Shown: positions 38,768 to 47,127 of the stretch, one piece after another
Position numbering within the stretch: position 1 is the stretch's first letter
Layout of the letters: each line of letters starts with the position of its first letter
NCBI RefSeq assembly: GCF_000220525.1
Contig: NZ_AFPK01000074.1
Coordinates: 41,635 to 105,634, forward strand
Length of the DNA stretch: 64,000 nt
Source of the DNA: Ochrovirga pacifica
Lineage (GTDB): Bacteria > Bacteroidota > Bacteroidia > Flavobacteriales > Flavobacteriaceae
Reading direction: 5' to 3'
The notes under the pieces: generated by a model
Databases searched by the model: none
Seen by the model: only the letters and a program-made list of their open reading frames with translations
Told to the model about the DNA's origin: nothing
Made by a program: the position numbers and the translations under genes

Positions 38768-40312
38768 TTAGTAATAATCCCAAAAGTCTACTGTATATCC
38801 GTTGTGCTCTTTGTAGTCGTTTAGCTCTTTTGCTTTTTTTCGCATTTCTTTCTGCATTTTAGCTAGCAACTCTTTGTATTCGGGTAAAAAAGCAAGATTG
38901 GTTGTTTCCCAAGGATCTTTTTTATAATTGAACAACAAGGTCACTCTAGAACCAGCAACATACTCCTCGTATTTTTTTCCTTTACCTTTAGTATCAGGAG
39001 CTTTTACAAATTCAATCAACTTGTAATCCCCTTTTCTATAAGCTCTCTGATGTTGTCTGTATGCGTGGTAGGTATACTCTCTAACTTGTTCTTGTTTACC
39101 GTCTATTACAGGTTTTAAACTCTTTCCTGTTACAGATATTGGCTTTTTGATGTTGGCTAAATCACAAATAGTAGGATAGATATCATGAATATAACTCAAC
39201 GCATCAAATCGTTTTCCTTGCCCTTTTACTTTTCCGGAAATAATTAACGGAACATGTATTCCATCTTCATCATATAAATTTTGTTTCCCCATCAAACCAT
39301 GGTTTCCAACTGCTAAACCACTATCCCCCGAGAGTACAATAATGGTATTTTCATATTGTCCTTTTTCTTTTAAGGTTTTGATCACTCTTCCTATTTGTGC
39401 ATCTACATGACTAATAATTGCGTAGTAGTCTGATAGTTCTTTTTGTGCTACAGCTTTAGTTCTTGGCCAAGGAGCTAGTTGTTCGTCTCTTAAATACAAA
39501 TGCCCATTATCGAAAGGATGTTGTGGTAGGTAAGAAGGTGTTAACTTCATTTTCTTCTCAGGGTACATTTTTTTGTATTTCTTAGGTGCCTGTCTAGGAT
39601 CGTGAGGAGCATGGAAAGCTAAATACATAAAGAAAGGCTTTTTACCCTCTTGTTTTGATATAAAATCTACAGCCTCATCTCCAAAAATTTCAGAAGTGTG
39701 AGGTCCGTCTTTTTCGGTTTTTACAGGTCCTTTTTTTTCTCCTTTAGCTACTTTTCTAGTTGTTCGGTTTCCTTTTTTATCATACACATAAATAAAGGCA
39801 TCTTCTTTTTTGTATTTCCCATCTTTTCTCCATTTCCAAAGCGGCATTCTATAGTGATCTGTTAAATAAATTCCTCGACTCATCATAGAACCTCCACTGT
39901 CAAAAATTCGAGCCAAAGAAGAGTTGTCTTGATGCCATTTTCCTACGATATGAGAGTGGTATCCTGCATTTTGAAAAGCCTCTCCAATAGCAACGTGTTC
40001 TTTCGGTATAGTACTACCTAATCCGTTTAACTGAAAAAGGTTTCTACCTGTTAACAATTGAGCTCTACTTGGCATACAAGTAGCACCGGTATAAGCTCCC
40101 ATTAAATAGGTGTTATCAAATACATATCCTTCTTTGGCCAATTCATCCATATGTGGAGTTTGCACTTCTTCTCCTGCTAGTATATGAATTCCAGAGTACC
40201 TATGGTCGTCTGTATAAATTAACAGAACATTGGGCTTTTTTGAGTTAGTTTGTGCATGCATTTGCCAGCATCCTACAAGCATCAACATGAAGTATTGAAT
40301 GTAAGTTTTCAT
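38768..40312 (-). CDS. S1 family formylglycine sulfatase
   Basis: A 514-residue secreted sulfatase. I start at MKTYIQYFMLMLVG, which opens the signal peptide ending near QMHAQ; the frame is open five codons more. Motifs are LLIYTDDHRYSG, the formylglycine core CMPSRAQLLTG (C79 from this start), GYHSHIVGKWHQDNSSLARIF, FMYLAFHAPHDPRQAP and IIVLSGDSGLAVGNHGLMGKQN, with lysine and histidine sulfate contacts in the last block. It differs clearly from the other three sulfatases here, so the PUL carries at least three sulfatase types. Its start is five bases after the stop of the GH28 relic, showing that the two once formed one operon. Confidence 0.92.
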   Translation of the reverse strand: MKTYIQYFMLMLVGCWQMHAQTNSKKPNVLLIYTDDHRYSGIHILAGEEVQTPHMDELAKEGYVFDNTYLMGAYTGATCMPSRAQLLTGRNLFQLNGLGSTIPKEHVAIGEAFQNAGYHSHIVGKWHQDNSSLARIFDSGGSMMSRGIYLTDHYRMPLWKWRKDGKYKKEDAFIYVYDKKGNRTTRKVAKGEKKGPVKTEKDGPHTSEIFGDEAVDFISKQEGKKPFFMYLAFHAPHDPRQAPKKYKKMYPEKKMKLTPSYLPQHPFDNGHLYLRDEQLAPWPRTKAVAQKELSDYYAIISHVDAQIGRVIKTLKEKGQYENTIIVLSGDSGLAVGNHGLMGKQNLYDEDGIHVPLIISGKVKGQGKRFDALSYIHDIYPTICDLANIKKPISVTGKSLKPVIDGKQEQVREYTYHAYRQHQRAYRKGDYKLIEFVKAPDTKGKGKKYEEYVAGSRVTLLFNYKKDPWETTNLAFLPEYKELLAKMQKEMRKKAKELNDYKEHNGYTVDFWDYY

Positions 40313-40316
40313 GATT

Positions 40317-40862
40317 TTAATTAACATTTATTTTTACTATTTCTTTTCTTTTATCTTTAGATCGCAAGGTGAAATGGCAATCCTTAACCGACAGGTTTTT
40401 TATATGTCTTGTAAACAATCCATAAGCAGTTGTAGGTCCTAACTTGGTAAATTCCGGATACTGTGTTACATTTTTCGGATACCACACGAGCAGTATCCTC
40501 ATCAGTTCCACCTCCTGATGAACTCACTTTTACATTTTCTATTTGGATGGTTCCCAGTGCATAATCAGGTGTCCCAAAAAAATAAAAACCAGTGCTTACC
40601 TACACATTGATGTTTCTTATCATCACTTTGTCAATGCTTCTTGTTGGTTTTCTCGGAGCTCCTCTATACATCAATCTACATTCACACATAAGACCGTTCC
40701 CCCATCTTCTTTGTAACAAGCATTAATGTTTTTTCGAATGGTTTCGGTATTTAGGGTTTTACCGTCGGCAATGGCTCCGTTTTCATTCACATTCCATACT
40801 TTTTTTGGCGAACAAGAAAAAAGTACTCCTATCAAAATACATACACTGAACTTTAAATACAT
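40317..40862 (-). pseudogene. Decayed GH28 (polygalacturonase-like) glycoside hydrolase
   Basis: The start is intact: a lipoprotein signal (VLFSCSPKK) and the classic GH28 opening NVNENGAIADGKTLNTETI then GGTV. The gene then jumps, at about 40676 with a change of frame, to the C-terminal part of the family: RGAPRKPTRSIDKVMIRNINV, a stop, then FFGTPDYALGTIQIENVKV and GGGTDEDTARVV, a second frame change near 40480, and PEFTKLGPTTAYGLFTRHIKNL. Against a usual GH28 length near 450-480 residues about 280 residues are lost in the middle, including the region that should carry the catalytic aspartates. The remnant sits directly ahead of the sulfatase-GH127-sulfatase block and was its first gene. Confidence 0.85.
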
Positions 40863-41040
40863 CTGCCGTGATTTCGTAAAATTGAATCAAATAATTAATC
40901 ATTTGTTGTTTTAAGCACACTCATATTTCTCTCAAAACATCACAAGCAACACACTACAAATTAAACACTTAACCAACAAAAAAGACGGTCAATAAAAGGG
41001 GTAAAAAGAAGGTATATTACTAAAAATGCAACACAAATGG

Positions 41041-43143
41041 TTAAGAAGCAATCAGGTCTTCAAACTTGATCTTAAAATTGACGTTCAAAGTTGTTTGGTA
41101 ATGATGAACAAAAGATTGATATTTAGAATAAGCTTGTTGTTTTTTATTTTGATGAAGTAAAGCAAGCACAACAAAAGTTATCGCAGCATCTGACAAAGCA
41201 TCTACCGTGAGCCAAAGAGTACTCGCCTTTTGAAGATGTTGCCATTGTTGCTCTTCGTACAAACGGGTACATAAGTTTTTCAACGATACGATGTGTAGCT
41301 CATTCAATTGCATACGCATTTCGTTAAAATGGGTTTGTTTGACTTCATCACACAGCTGCAAACTTTCATAAGGATATACTAAAATACTTTCTTCTTTATC
41401 ATTAAAAAAAGAGAGTAAATCCATAAAAAAAAGAGATAAATTGCTTTCTAATTTCCATGATTTATCTTGATATACCAATGCAATGCCTTCAAATTCTTTG
41501 AGCAATTTTCTAAGTCTATGGATGTTGGTTCCTCGATTGTTTTTTTGTTGGGCTACATCATCAGATGCCCATAAAATATCTGACATCTCCTTTGAACTAA
41601 TGTGCCTATTGTAAAGCTTTGGAAACACAACTATTAACACCAAAAGTCGAATCAGGGTGGGCGTGAACTCGTTCGATACATCTTTCCCGTTTTTTTGCAA
41701 AGCACCAAATTTCCCTAGAATGAAGATTGCATTTCGAGTAGGAAAAGTAGGACTGACATTCGCTAATTCCTCTGGCAGGTGTTGTTTTTTAGGTTTCTTC
41801 TGTAAATACCAAAATCCAAAAACCAAGCCTCCCCCCAACACAGCTAAAAACCACCAATAGTTCTCGACTTTTAATTTATTTTCTGATTTCATAGAAGCGT
41901 TATCCATGCTCAATTTGCCTTGATAGACGCTAGCAATTTCTTGAGGATGCAAACATCTATTCCACAGGGCTACATCACAAATCAACCCTTCAAAATTGTT
42001 ATTCCACAAGCTGTTTCCTATTTTTATATAGTCATCCCCTAGAGTTTTTCCTTTTACTTCTTCGCTACCAACCCACACTCCATTTAGGTAATAATTCAGC
42101 TTATGATTGTAGCTTAATGTAATGGCAATATGATTCCAGTTGTTTTGAAAATCTGTTTGCAAAGCACCGCTTTGTACTTTAAAAATCAATGGTACATTGA
42201 ACCAAATTTCTTTTTTTTCAGCATTCAATCGCAGGCAAAAGCGTTTGTTCCCTACAACACCTTGCAATTCCGATGTTATCTTGGGTTTTATCCAAGCCGC
42301 AATGGTCAGTTGATGATCAAAATTAACATCGTCCACTCTCACAAAAGAATTGCCACTCATAAACTTCGCCACTTTTCCTTTGACCTCATCATTTACAAAA
42401 ACCACCTCTTTTACTTCGCTAATCGTTTTTGTTTGTTTAGAAACGTCATTTATACTGCCATGCATGGGCAAATACACTTCCAATTGATGAAACAAGTTAC
42501 TTTGCAAAAAAGTACTTTCATATTCATCCTCAAACTCCTGTGGTGTCAACGCAGCATTCCAAATCTTCAAATCATCCAGACCTCCTTCAGCAGCAATATT
42601 GTACATATCATTACCTATACTATAACGGGAGTTTCTTTTTTTCCACCAGTCAGCTGCAATCGTATCTTGCAAAACGAGATCTCCATTAAAATAGATAGCA
42701 AGTGCACCAGAAGCTTTTAAGGTAAAACCCACATGCTGCCAGGTGTGACTGTTCAAAATTGCAGCCGTAGTGACATCTTTTTTTAAATAATGATTGAATT
42801 GTAATTTTCGATTGGATAAATACCTAAAATTAAAAAGTCCCTTCTCCGCAAAGAGCGTCCCAGAATGTTGATCGATATTTTTTGGCAAAAACCATAAACT
42901 TACAGAGAGGTTTTTAGCACCTGCTGTAACTGGAATGTTAAAAATCGGATCTTCTTGATCAGAAAACTCAACCACCGATTTGCGTACAGGATCATTTTCC
43001 TTAGCCACTAAGTTGCTATTTGCTTTTTGGCTTAGGGAATACAATTCTTTTTTAAAAACCAGTAGCTTTGTTTTTTGTCCGTACAAGCAGCATACGCCCA
43101 AAAGCGAAATGCCTACGAGAAACCTTGTAGCTGTATGATGCAT
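41041..43143 (-). CDS. Putative transmembrane glycan sensor-regulator: double LamG, TM helix, winged helix and BTAD-like domain
   Basis: A 700-residue protein. From the chosen start (MHHTATRFLVGISLLGVCCLYGQ, a signal peptide) two LamG-type jelly rolls follow at about 61-210 (NLSVSLWFLP, HTWQHVGFTL, YSIGNDM, LDDLKIWNAALTPQEF) and 256-409 (LTIAAWIKPK, NNWNHIAITLSY, IKIGNSLWNN, DVALWNRCLHPQEI). One helix (429-448, WWFLAVLGGGLVFGFWYLQ) leads to a basic stop (KKPKK). The cytoplasmic part has a winged-helix unit (about 474-566, FGALQKNGKDVSNEFTPTLI to YQDKSWKLE) and an alpha-helical BTAD-like domain (571-696), the SARP arrangement. It should sense saccharides in the periplasm and bind DNA directly. 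It stands at the border of two PULs, 84 bases after the mannosidase gene. Function is inferred from domains only. Confidence 0.75.
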   Translation of the reverse strand: MHHTATRFLVGISLLGVCCLYGQKTKLLVFKKELYSLSQKANSNLVAKENDPVRKSVVEFSDQEDPIFNIPVTAGAKNLSVSLWFLPKNIDQHSGTLFAEKGLFNFRYLSNRKLQFNHYLKKDVTTAAILNSHTWQHVGFTLKASGALAIYFNGDLVLQDTIAADWWKKRNSRYSIGNDMYNIAAEGGLDDLKIWNAALTPQEFEDEYESTFLQSNLFHQLEVYLPMHGSINDVSKQTKTISEVKEVVFVNDEVKGKVAKFMSGNSFVRVDDVNFDHQLTIAAWIKPKITSELQGVVGNKRFCLRLNAEKKEIWFNVPLIFKVQSGALQTDFQNNWNHIAITLSYNHKLNYYLNGVWVGSEEVKGKTLGDDYIKIGNSLWNNNFEGLICDVALWNRCLHPQEIASVYQGKLSMDNASMKSENKLKVENYWWFLAVLGGGLVFGFWYLQKKPKKQHLPEELANVSPTFPTRNAIFILGKFGALQKNGKDVSNEFTPTLIRLLVLIVVFPKLYNRHISSKEMSDILWASDDVAQQKNNRGTNIHRLRKLLKEFEGIALVYQDKSWKLESNLSLFFMDLLSFFNDKEESILVYPYESLQLCDEVKQTHFNEMRMQLNELHIVSLKNLCTRLYEEQQWQHLQKASTLWLTVDALSDAAITFVVLALLHQNKKQQAYSKYQSFVHHYQTTLNVNFKIKFEDLIAS

Positions 43144-43227
43144 GTTACCAAACTCCAACAAAAATGAAATTATTTCGTTAAACTTCCTCGAAAATAACAA
43201 ATTCCTGTTTTTAGCAGTAAAAAAGCA

Positions 43228-45825
43228 TCATTGTTTTCTTATCGAATCATCAGGTGCAAATGTATTCAACAACGATTCAATGCGTAAACCCGCAAGATAT
43301 TCTTCTGCATTTACTGCAACATCTGTAACCTTAACAGTGTACTCCTGCTCTGGCAACATGTCAAAATAATTATTAGAAAAAGTTTCATCTCCGTTGGCAA
43401 CCAACTTTACATTTTTTACCAAAACATCAGATTTTAATACTAGTTCTATTTCATTTTTTTCTCGTCGGATCATTTTTTTAGTGATGGTTGGTTTTGTCAA
43501 ATCCAAATCTTTGGGTTTTTCAAAATAACACAAACTCTCGTCCAATACTTGTTGGTACTTGTCTAATACCTGAGCTTGTAATACTATTTTAGAAGATTTG
43601 TATTTCATCAAAAGATCGTTCAACGAAGTTTTAAAATACACCTGACTACGATTACTTTTTATGTTGATATCCTGTTGATAAGTATAAAGCTCCTCTCCTC
43701 TAAAATCTATTAATTTTAAATGCAATTTTGCTGGTTGCTCCTGTAAAGCATCGGACACTATGTAAAACTCAAGCATCTCTTTGTTTGCATAAAACATCCC
43801 CTTTAGGGCTTTGTACAAATCTTTTACCTTAAAATGTGCCGCTTTCCATTTTCCGTAATAATCTATGGTAGACCAAGAAGCTACAGGCCAACAATCGTTA
43901 ATTTGCCAATACAAAGACCCCATACAATACGGCATATTTCTTCTATGTGCTTCTATGGCCATTTGCATACCTTGTGCTTGCAAAAGTTGACTAACATACA
44001 AAAACGAATCAAAATCTTTAGGTTTTCGGTACCATGACTGCATGTAATGTGCAATGTTTTTGTTTCCAATAGGATGTCTTTGATGAGATTGCATCACCTC
44101 TGAATACACATCCCAATCTTCTTCTTTTGTAAATTTCTCGACTGAATTAAATTCTGGAAAGGATTGAAAACCATATTCTGACATAAACCTTGGAATAAAT
44201 TCATCAAAAGTTTCAAATGGAGATTGCTGACCCCAAACACCCCAATAATGATAATCACCTGCTGTTAATGTTGCATCTTTTCCCATTTCAGAAGTAGGAG
44301 ATGAGGCCCAATAAAAAGTATCCTCATCAAACGATTTTACGACCTTTGGTAACATATCATGAAATACATCTGTATAAGCCTTCCAAACGGTATCCATGAC
44401 CTCTTTACCTTGATGATTGTAAATTTCATTTTTCCATCCCCAATTTTCCCAAGCAGTAAGGTTTTCATTATTACCACACCAAAGTGCAATACTCGGATGA
44501 TTTCTCAATCGCTTCACTTGATATGTGGCTTCTTTTTTTACATTTTCTAAAAACGAATCGTTTCCAGGATACATAGCACAAGCAAACATAAAATCTTGCC
44601 ATACTAAAATTCCGTGCTCATCACACAAATCATAAAAAATATCTTTCTCGTAAATTCCACCTCCCCAAACACGAATCATGTTGTAATTGGCAGCTACCAT
44701 ATCTTGAATGATCTTTTTATAATCATCAACAGTAACTCTATCTAAAAATACATCTTGAGGAATGTAATTGGCTCCCTTCATAAATACTGGATGTCCATTC
44801 AACTCAAAATAGAAGCTCTCTCCCGCTTTATCTTTCTTTTGAACAACTTGCAAGTTCCTTATTCCTACTCGTTCTGTTTTTTTAGCAATCGTGCCATTCC
44901 ATTTTTTTAAGACCACTTTTACATCATATAATTTCTGTGTTCCCAAGCCATTTGTCCACCAGAGTTCCGGGTTTTTAATGGTTAGTGGTACATTGATTTG
45001 GTTTAGTCCTTTGGTCAATTCCAATTCTCTTTCGTTTTTTAAAACACCGTCTACAAAAACCTCAACTGTTGCCGTAAATTTTTCTAAAGCCTCTATTGCT
45101 ATTTCTGCTTGAAATTCTGCTAAACTAGCTTCTACTTTTTGCTGCTTTATATAAACATCGTTAATCGAAGCTTTGTCCCAAGCCTTTAAATATACCTCTT
45201 GCCAAACACCACTGGTTACCAATCTAGGCCCCCAATCCCAACCAAAATGATAGCCAGGTTTTCTGCTAAACACGGCTACTTGTTTCTTTCCCAATCCACC
45301 ATTTTCTGACTGATCGTTTACAGCGTTGGGCAGCTGATATCCTAAATTTGCTCTTTTTTGCAAACCTTTGTTAATGGGAGATTGGAACACAATCTTTAAA
45401 TGGTTTTTGCCTGATTTTAAGATTTGCTTACAATCTACTTCCCAGCATAAAAACATGTTGTTTGTTGTTAACAACAATGAGTCATTTAGATAAATAGCTG
45501 CATAGGTATCTAGTCCTTTAAATTCTAATTGAACCTTGTCTTTAGAAAGAGTTTTTTTATCTACATTAAAAACAGTTTGATACTCCCAATCTTTTTTGTC
45601 AATCCATTGCAGCTCCTTTTCATTCATTCTAAAAAATGGATCTTCTATCACACCATTGGTCAACAAATTGGAATGCACTGTGCCAGGCACTTTTGCTGGT
45701 AAATATACCGTATCTTCAACTGCCTTAAACTCCCAGTTAACATCTATATTTTTAACGGTTAAATTCTCTTCTTGGCAAGAAGAAACTAAAAACAAAAGAC
45801 ACAAAAACTTAAAAACTTTATTCAC
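43228..45825 (-). CDS. GH2 beta-mannosidase
   Basis: An 865-residue lipoprotein (lipobox LVSSCQ, Cys17) of GH2 mannosidase type. The N-terminal sugar-binding domain (about 24-215) contains PAKVPGTVHSNLL and GYHFGWDWGPRL, both diagnostic for beta-mannosidases; an Ig-like domain and a TIM barrel (about 330-690) follow, then C-terminal beta sandwiches. The acid/base is E454 in LWCGNNEN and the nucleophile E550 in MSEYGFQSFPE. It removes terminal beta-mannose from oligosaccharides in the periplasm. It matches the GH130 and endo-acting GH-A genes a few kilobases upstream. The gene before it is a small T9SS protein 88 bases away. Confidence 0.93.
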   Translation of the reverse strand: MNKVFKFLCLLFLVSSCQEENLTVKNIDVNWEFKAVEDTVYLPAKVPGTVHSNLLTNGVIEDPFFRMNEKELQWIDKKDWEYQTVFNVDKKTLSKDKVQLEFKGLDTYAAIYLNDSLLLTTNNMFLCWEVDCKQILKSGKNHLKIVFQSPINKGLQKRANLGYQLPNAVNDQSENGGLGKKQVAVFSRKPGYHFGWDWGPRLVTSGVWQEVYLKAWDKASINDVYIKQQKVEASLAEFQAEIAIEALEKFTATVEVFVDGVLKNERELELTKGLNQINVPLTIKNPELWWTNGLGTQKLYDVKVVLKKWNGTIAKKTERVGIRNLQVVQKKDKAGESFYFELNGHPVFMKGANYIPQDVFLDRVTVDDYKKIIQDMVAANYNMIRVWGGGIYEKDIFYDLCDEHGILVWQDFMFACAMYPGNDSFLENVKKEATYQVKRLRNHPSIALWCGNNENLTAWENWGWKNEIYNHQGKEVMDTVWKAYTDVFHDMLPKVVKSFDEDTFYWASSPTSEMGKDATLTAGDYHYWGVWGQQSPFETFDEFIPRFMSEYGFQSFPEFNSVEKFTKEEDWDVYSEVMQSHQRHPIGNKNIAHYMQSWYRKPKDFDSFLYVSQLLQAQGMQMAIEAHRRNMPYCMGSLYWQINDCWPVASWSTIDYYGKWKAAHFKVKDLYKALKGMFYANKEMLEFYIVSDALQEQPAKLHLKLIDFRGEELYTYQQDINIKSNRSQVYFKTSLNDLLMKYKSSKIVLQAQVLDKYQQVLDESLCYFEKPKDLDLTKPTITKKMIRREKNEIELVLKSDVLVKNVKLVANGDETFSNNYFDMLPEQEYTVKVTDVAVNAEEYLAGLRIESLLNTFAPDDSIRKQ

Positions 45826-45913
45826 TGTCTATAAATCTATTTATGGAAAAAGCTACTATTGACAAGATATCAACACTAGCTTTTACCTTACATTAAAAAA
45901 CTGATTTGCAATA

Positions 45914-46978
45914 CTACTTTACAAACTTTCTTGTTACTTTTTGACCTGCACTATTTTCTGCATAAAAAATATAAACACCTGAGTTTACCTCTGCTAAACT
46001 AACCTTATTTGTAAAAGATGATGCTACTTGTTTACCAGTAATATCATGTACCGTTATTTTAATTCCATCTAGAACAAATCCATCTCCTGACAATGTCAAC
46101 TCTTGGGTTTGCTTGTTATAATTAACAGCAATTGCTGTTTCTTCAAAACCCTCAATGCTTAAAGTTGATGTAGAAATAGTTGAATACGCATTACTATTAA
46201 CGTCTGGTAAAGATTGTAGTACAAAAGTATAGATTCCTCCTTCTGCTACAGTTATAGAATTGGTTCCATTGGTGTATGTTCCTTTAAATATGTACTCCGT
46301 ACTTCCAGTGGCAATAGTGGTAATGTAAATATTGGTAGCTCCCTGAATAATGGAAATGTTTATACCTCCTGTTTCGTTAGAGTCTGCATCCCATGTAACT
46401 TTAAACTCATCCGCTGCTGGCTTGGAAACTATTAACCCTGTGGGTGCAGCTGCATCTAAAGACAAACCATTCAGTGTTATATTGTCAAAAAACCAAGATT
46501 CACCTCCCACACTATCGCCAGCATTAAAGAAAACAACAATTTTATCAAAAGTAGCTGTACTCTCGTCACCAGTTCCATTGTAGGTTAAGCTTGGGGTTAA
46601 AGTTTCCCAAGCATTAGCAGAGCTTGGTGACATCCATCCTTCTGCTACATTTCCTACACCTTCTTTTTCTAGTTTTACATACGTTGAAGCTGTTGAAGGT
46701 CCATAAACATCTAACTGCAAACTGGTTAAATCCGACCAGCTTAACACATCGTTTAATACAATAACAGATGCATTTGCCCAAGCTTTACCTGCTGGTGTAA
46801 CATACTTAGCAACCGTTGCTGAAGTGTTAACTCCACTTGTATTAGGATTGGCTTCTACTGTTGCTGTTCCTTCCCAACCATTATGACTATAATAATTAGG
46901 ATTTTCAAAATTAATAATTGCTTGTCCAAAAGAGCTGAAAGCTGTCATCATAAATAGAATCTGTGTAATTTTTTTCAT
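45914..46978 (-). CDS. Small secreted carbohydrate-binding-type protein with FN3-like and T9SS domains
   Basis: A 354-residue protein with signal peptide (MKKITQILFMMTAFSSFGQ), a CBM-like jelly roll (about 20-170, FENPNYYSHNGWEGTATVEANP to ESWFFDNITLNG), an FN3-like module (about 178-275) and a type A T9SS C-terminal domain (about 285-354, ITVHDITGKQVA to TRKFVK). There is no catalytic domain, so it may tether or present glycans at the surface, or act as a scaffold. The FN3-like module is clearly related to the linker of the esterase encoded just upstream. A strong terminator lies between that gene and this one, so it needs its own promoter, which I could not identify. Confidence 0.8.
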   Translation of the reverse strand: MKKITQILFMMTAFSSFGQAIINFENPNYYSHNGWEGTATVEANPNTSGVNTSATVAKYVTPAGKAWANASVIVLNDVLSWSDLTSLQLDVYGPSTASTYVKLEKEGVGNVAEGWMSPSSANAWETLTPSLTYNGTGDESTATFDKIVVFFNAGDSVGGESWFFDNITLNGLSLDAAAPTGLIVSKPAADEFKVTWDADSNETGGINISIIQGATNIYITTIATGSTEYIFKGTYTNGTNSITVAEGGIYTFVLQSLPDVNSNAYSTISTSTLSIEGFEETAIAVNYNKQTQELTLSGDGFVLDGIKITVHDITGKQVASSFTNKVSLAEVNSGVYIFYAENSAGQKVTRKFVK

Positions 46979-47061
46979 AATATAAATAAGTATTAATTAA
47001 CGTATTGATAACGATTCATAAAACTAAATACGACTTAAACAAAAAACTCCCCTTTTGATGC

Positions 47062-47096
47062 AAAAAACTCCCTATTTAATGAGTTTAAATAGGGAG
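47062..47096 (-). terminator. Intrinsic terminator of the PUL 2 main operon
   Basis: A 12-base-pair perfect stem CTCCCTATTTAA with a five-base loop and six T on the minus-strand 3' side, 31 bases after the esterase stop. It separates the susC-to-esterase genes from the mannosidase side. Confidence 0.88.
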
Positions 47097-47127
47097 CTAT
47101 CAAAAAAGTTAAAATAAAAGTGAAACC

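Noticed and set aside
42130..42720. 196-codon plus-strand frame opposite the LamG regulator
   Set aside because: Its translation has no domain resemblance and it is antisense to a protein with clear LamG motifs, so it is a shadow frame.
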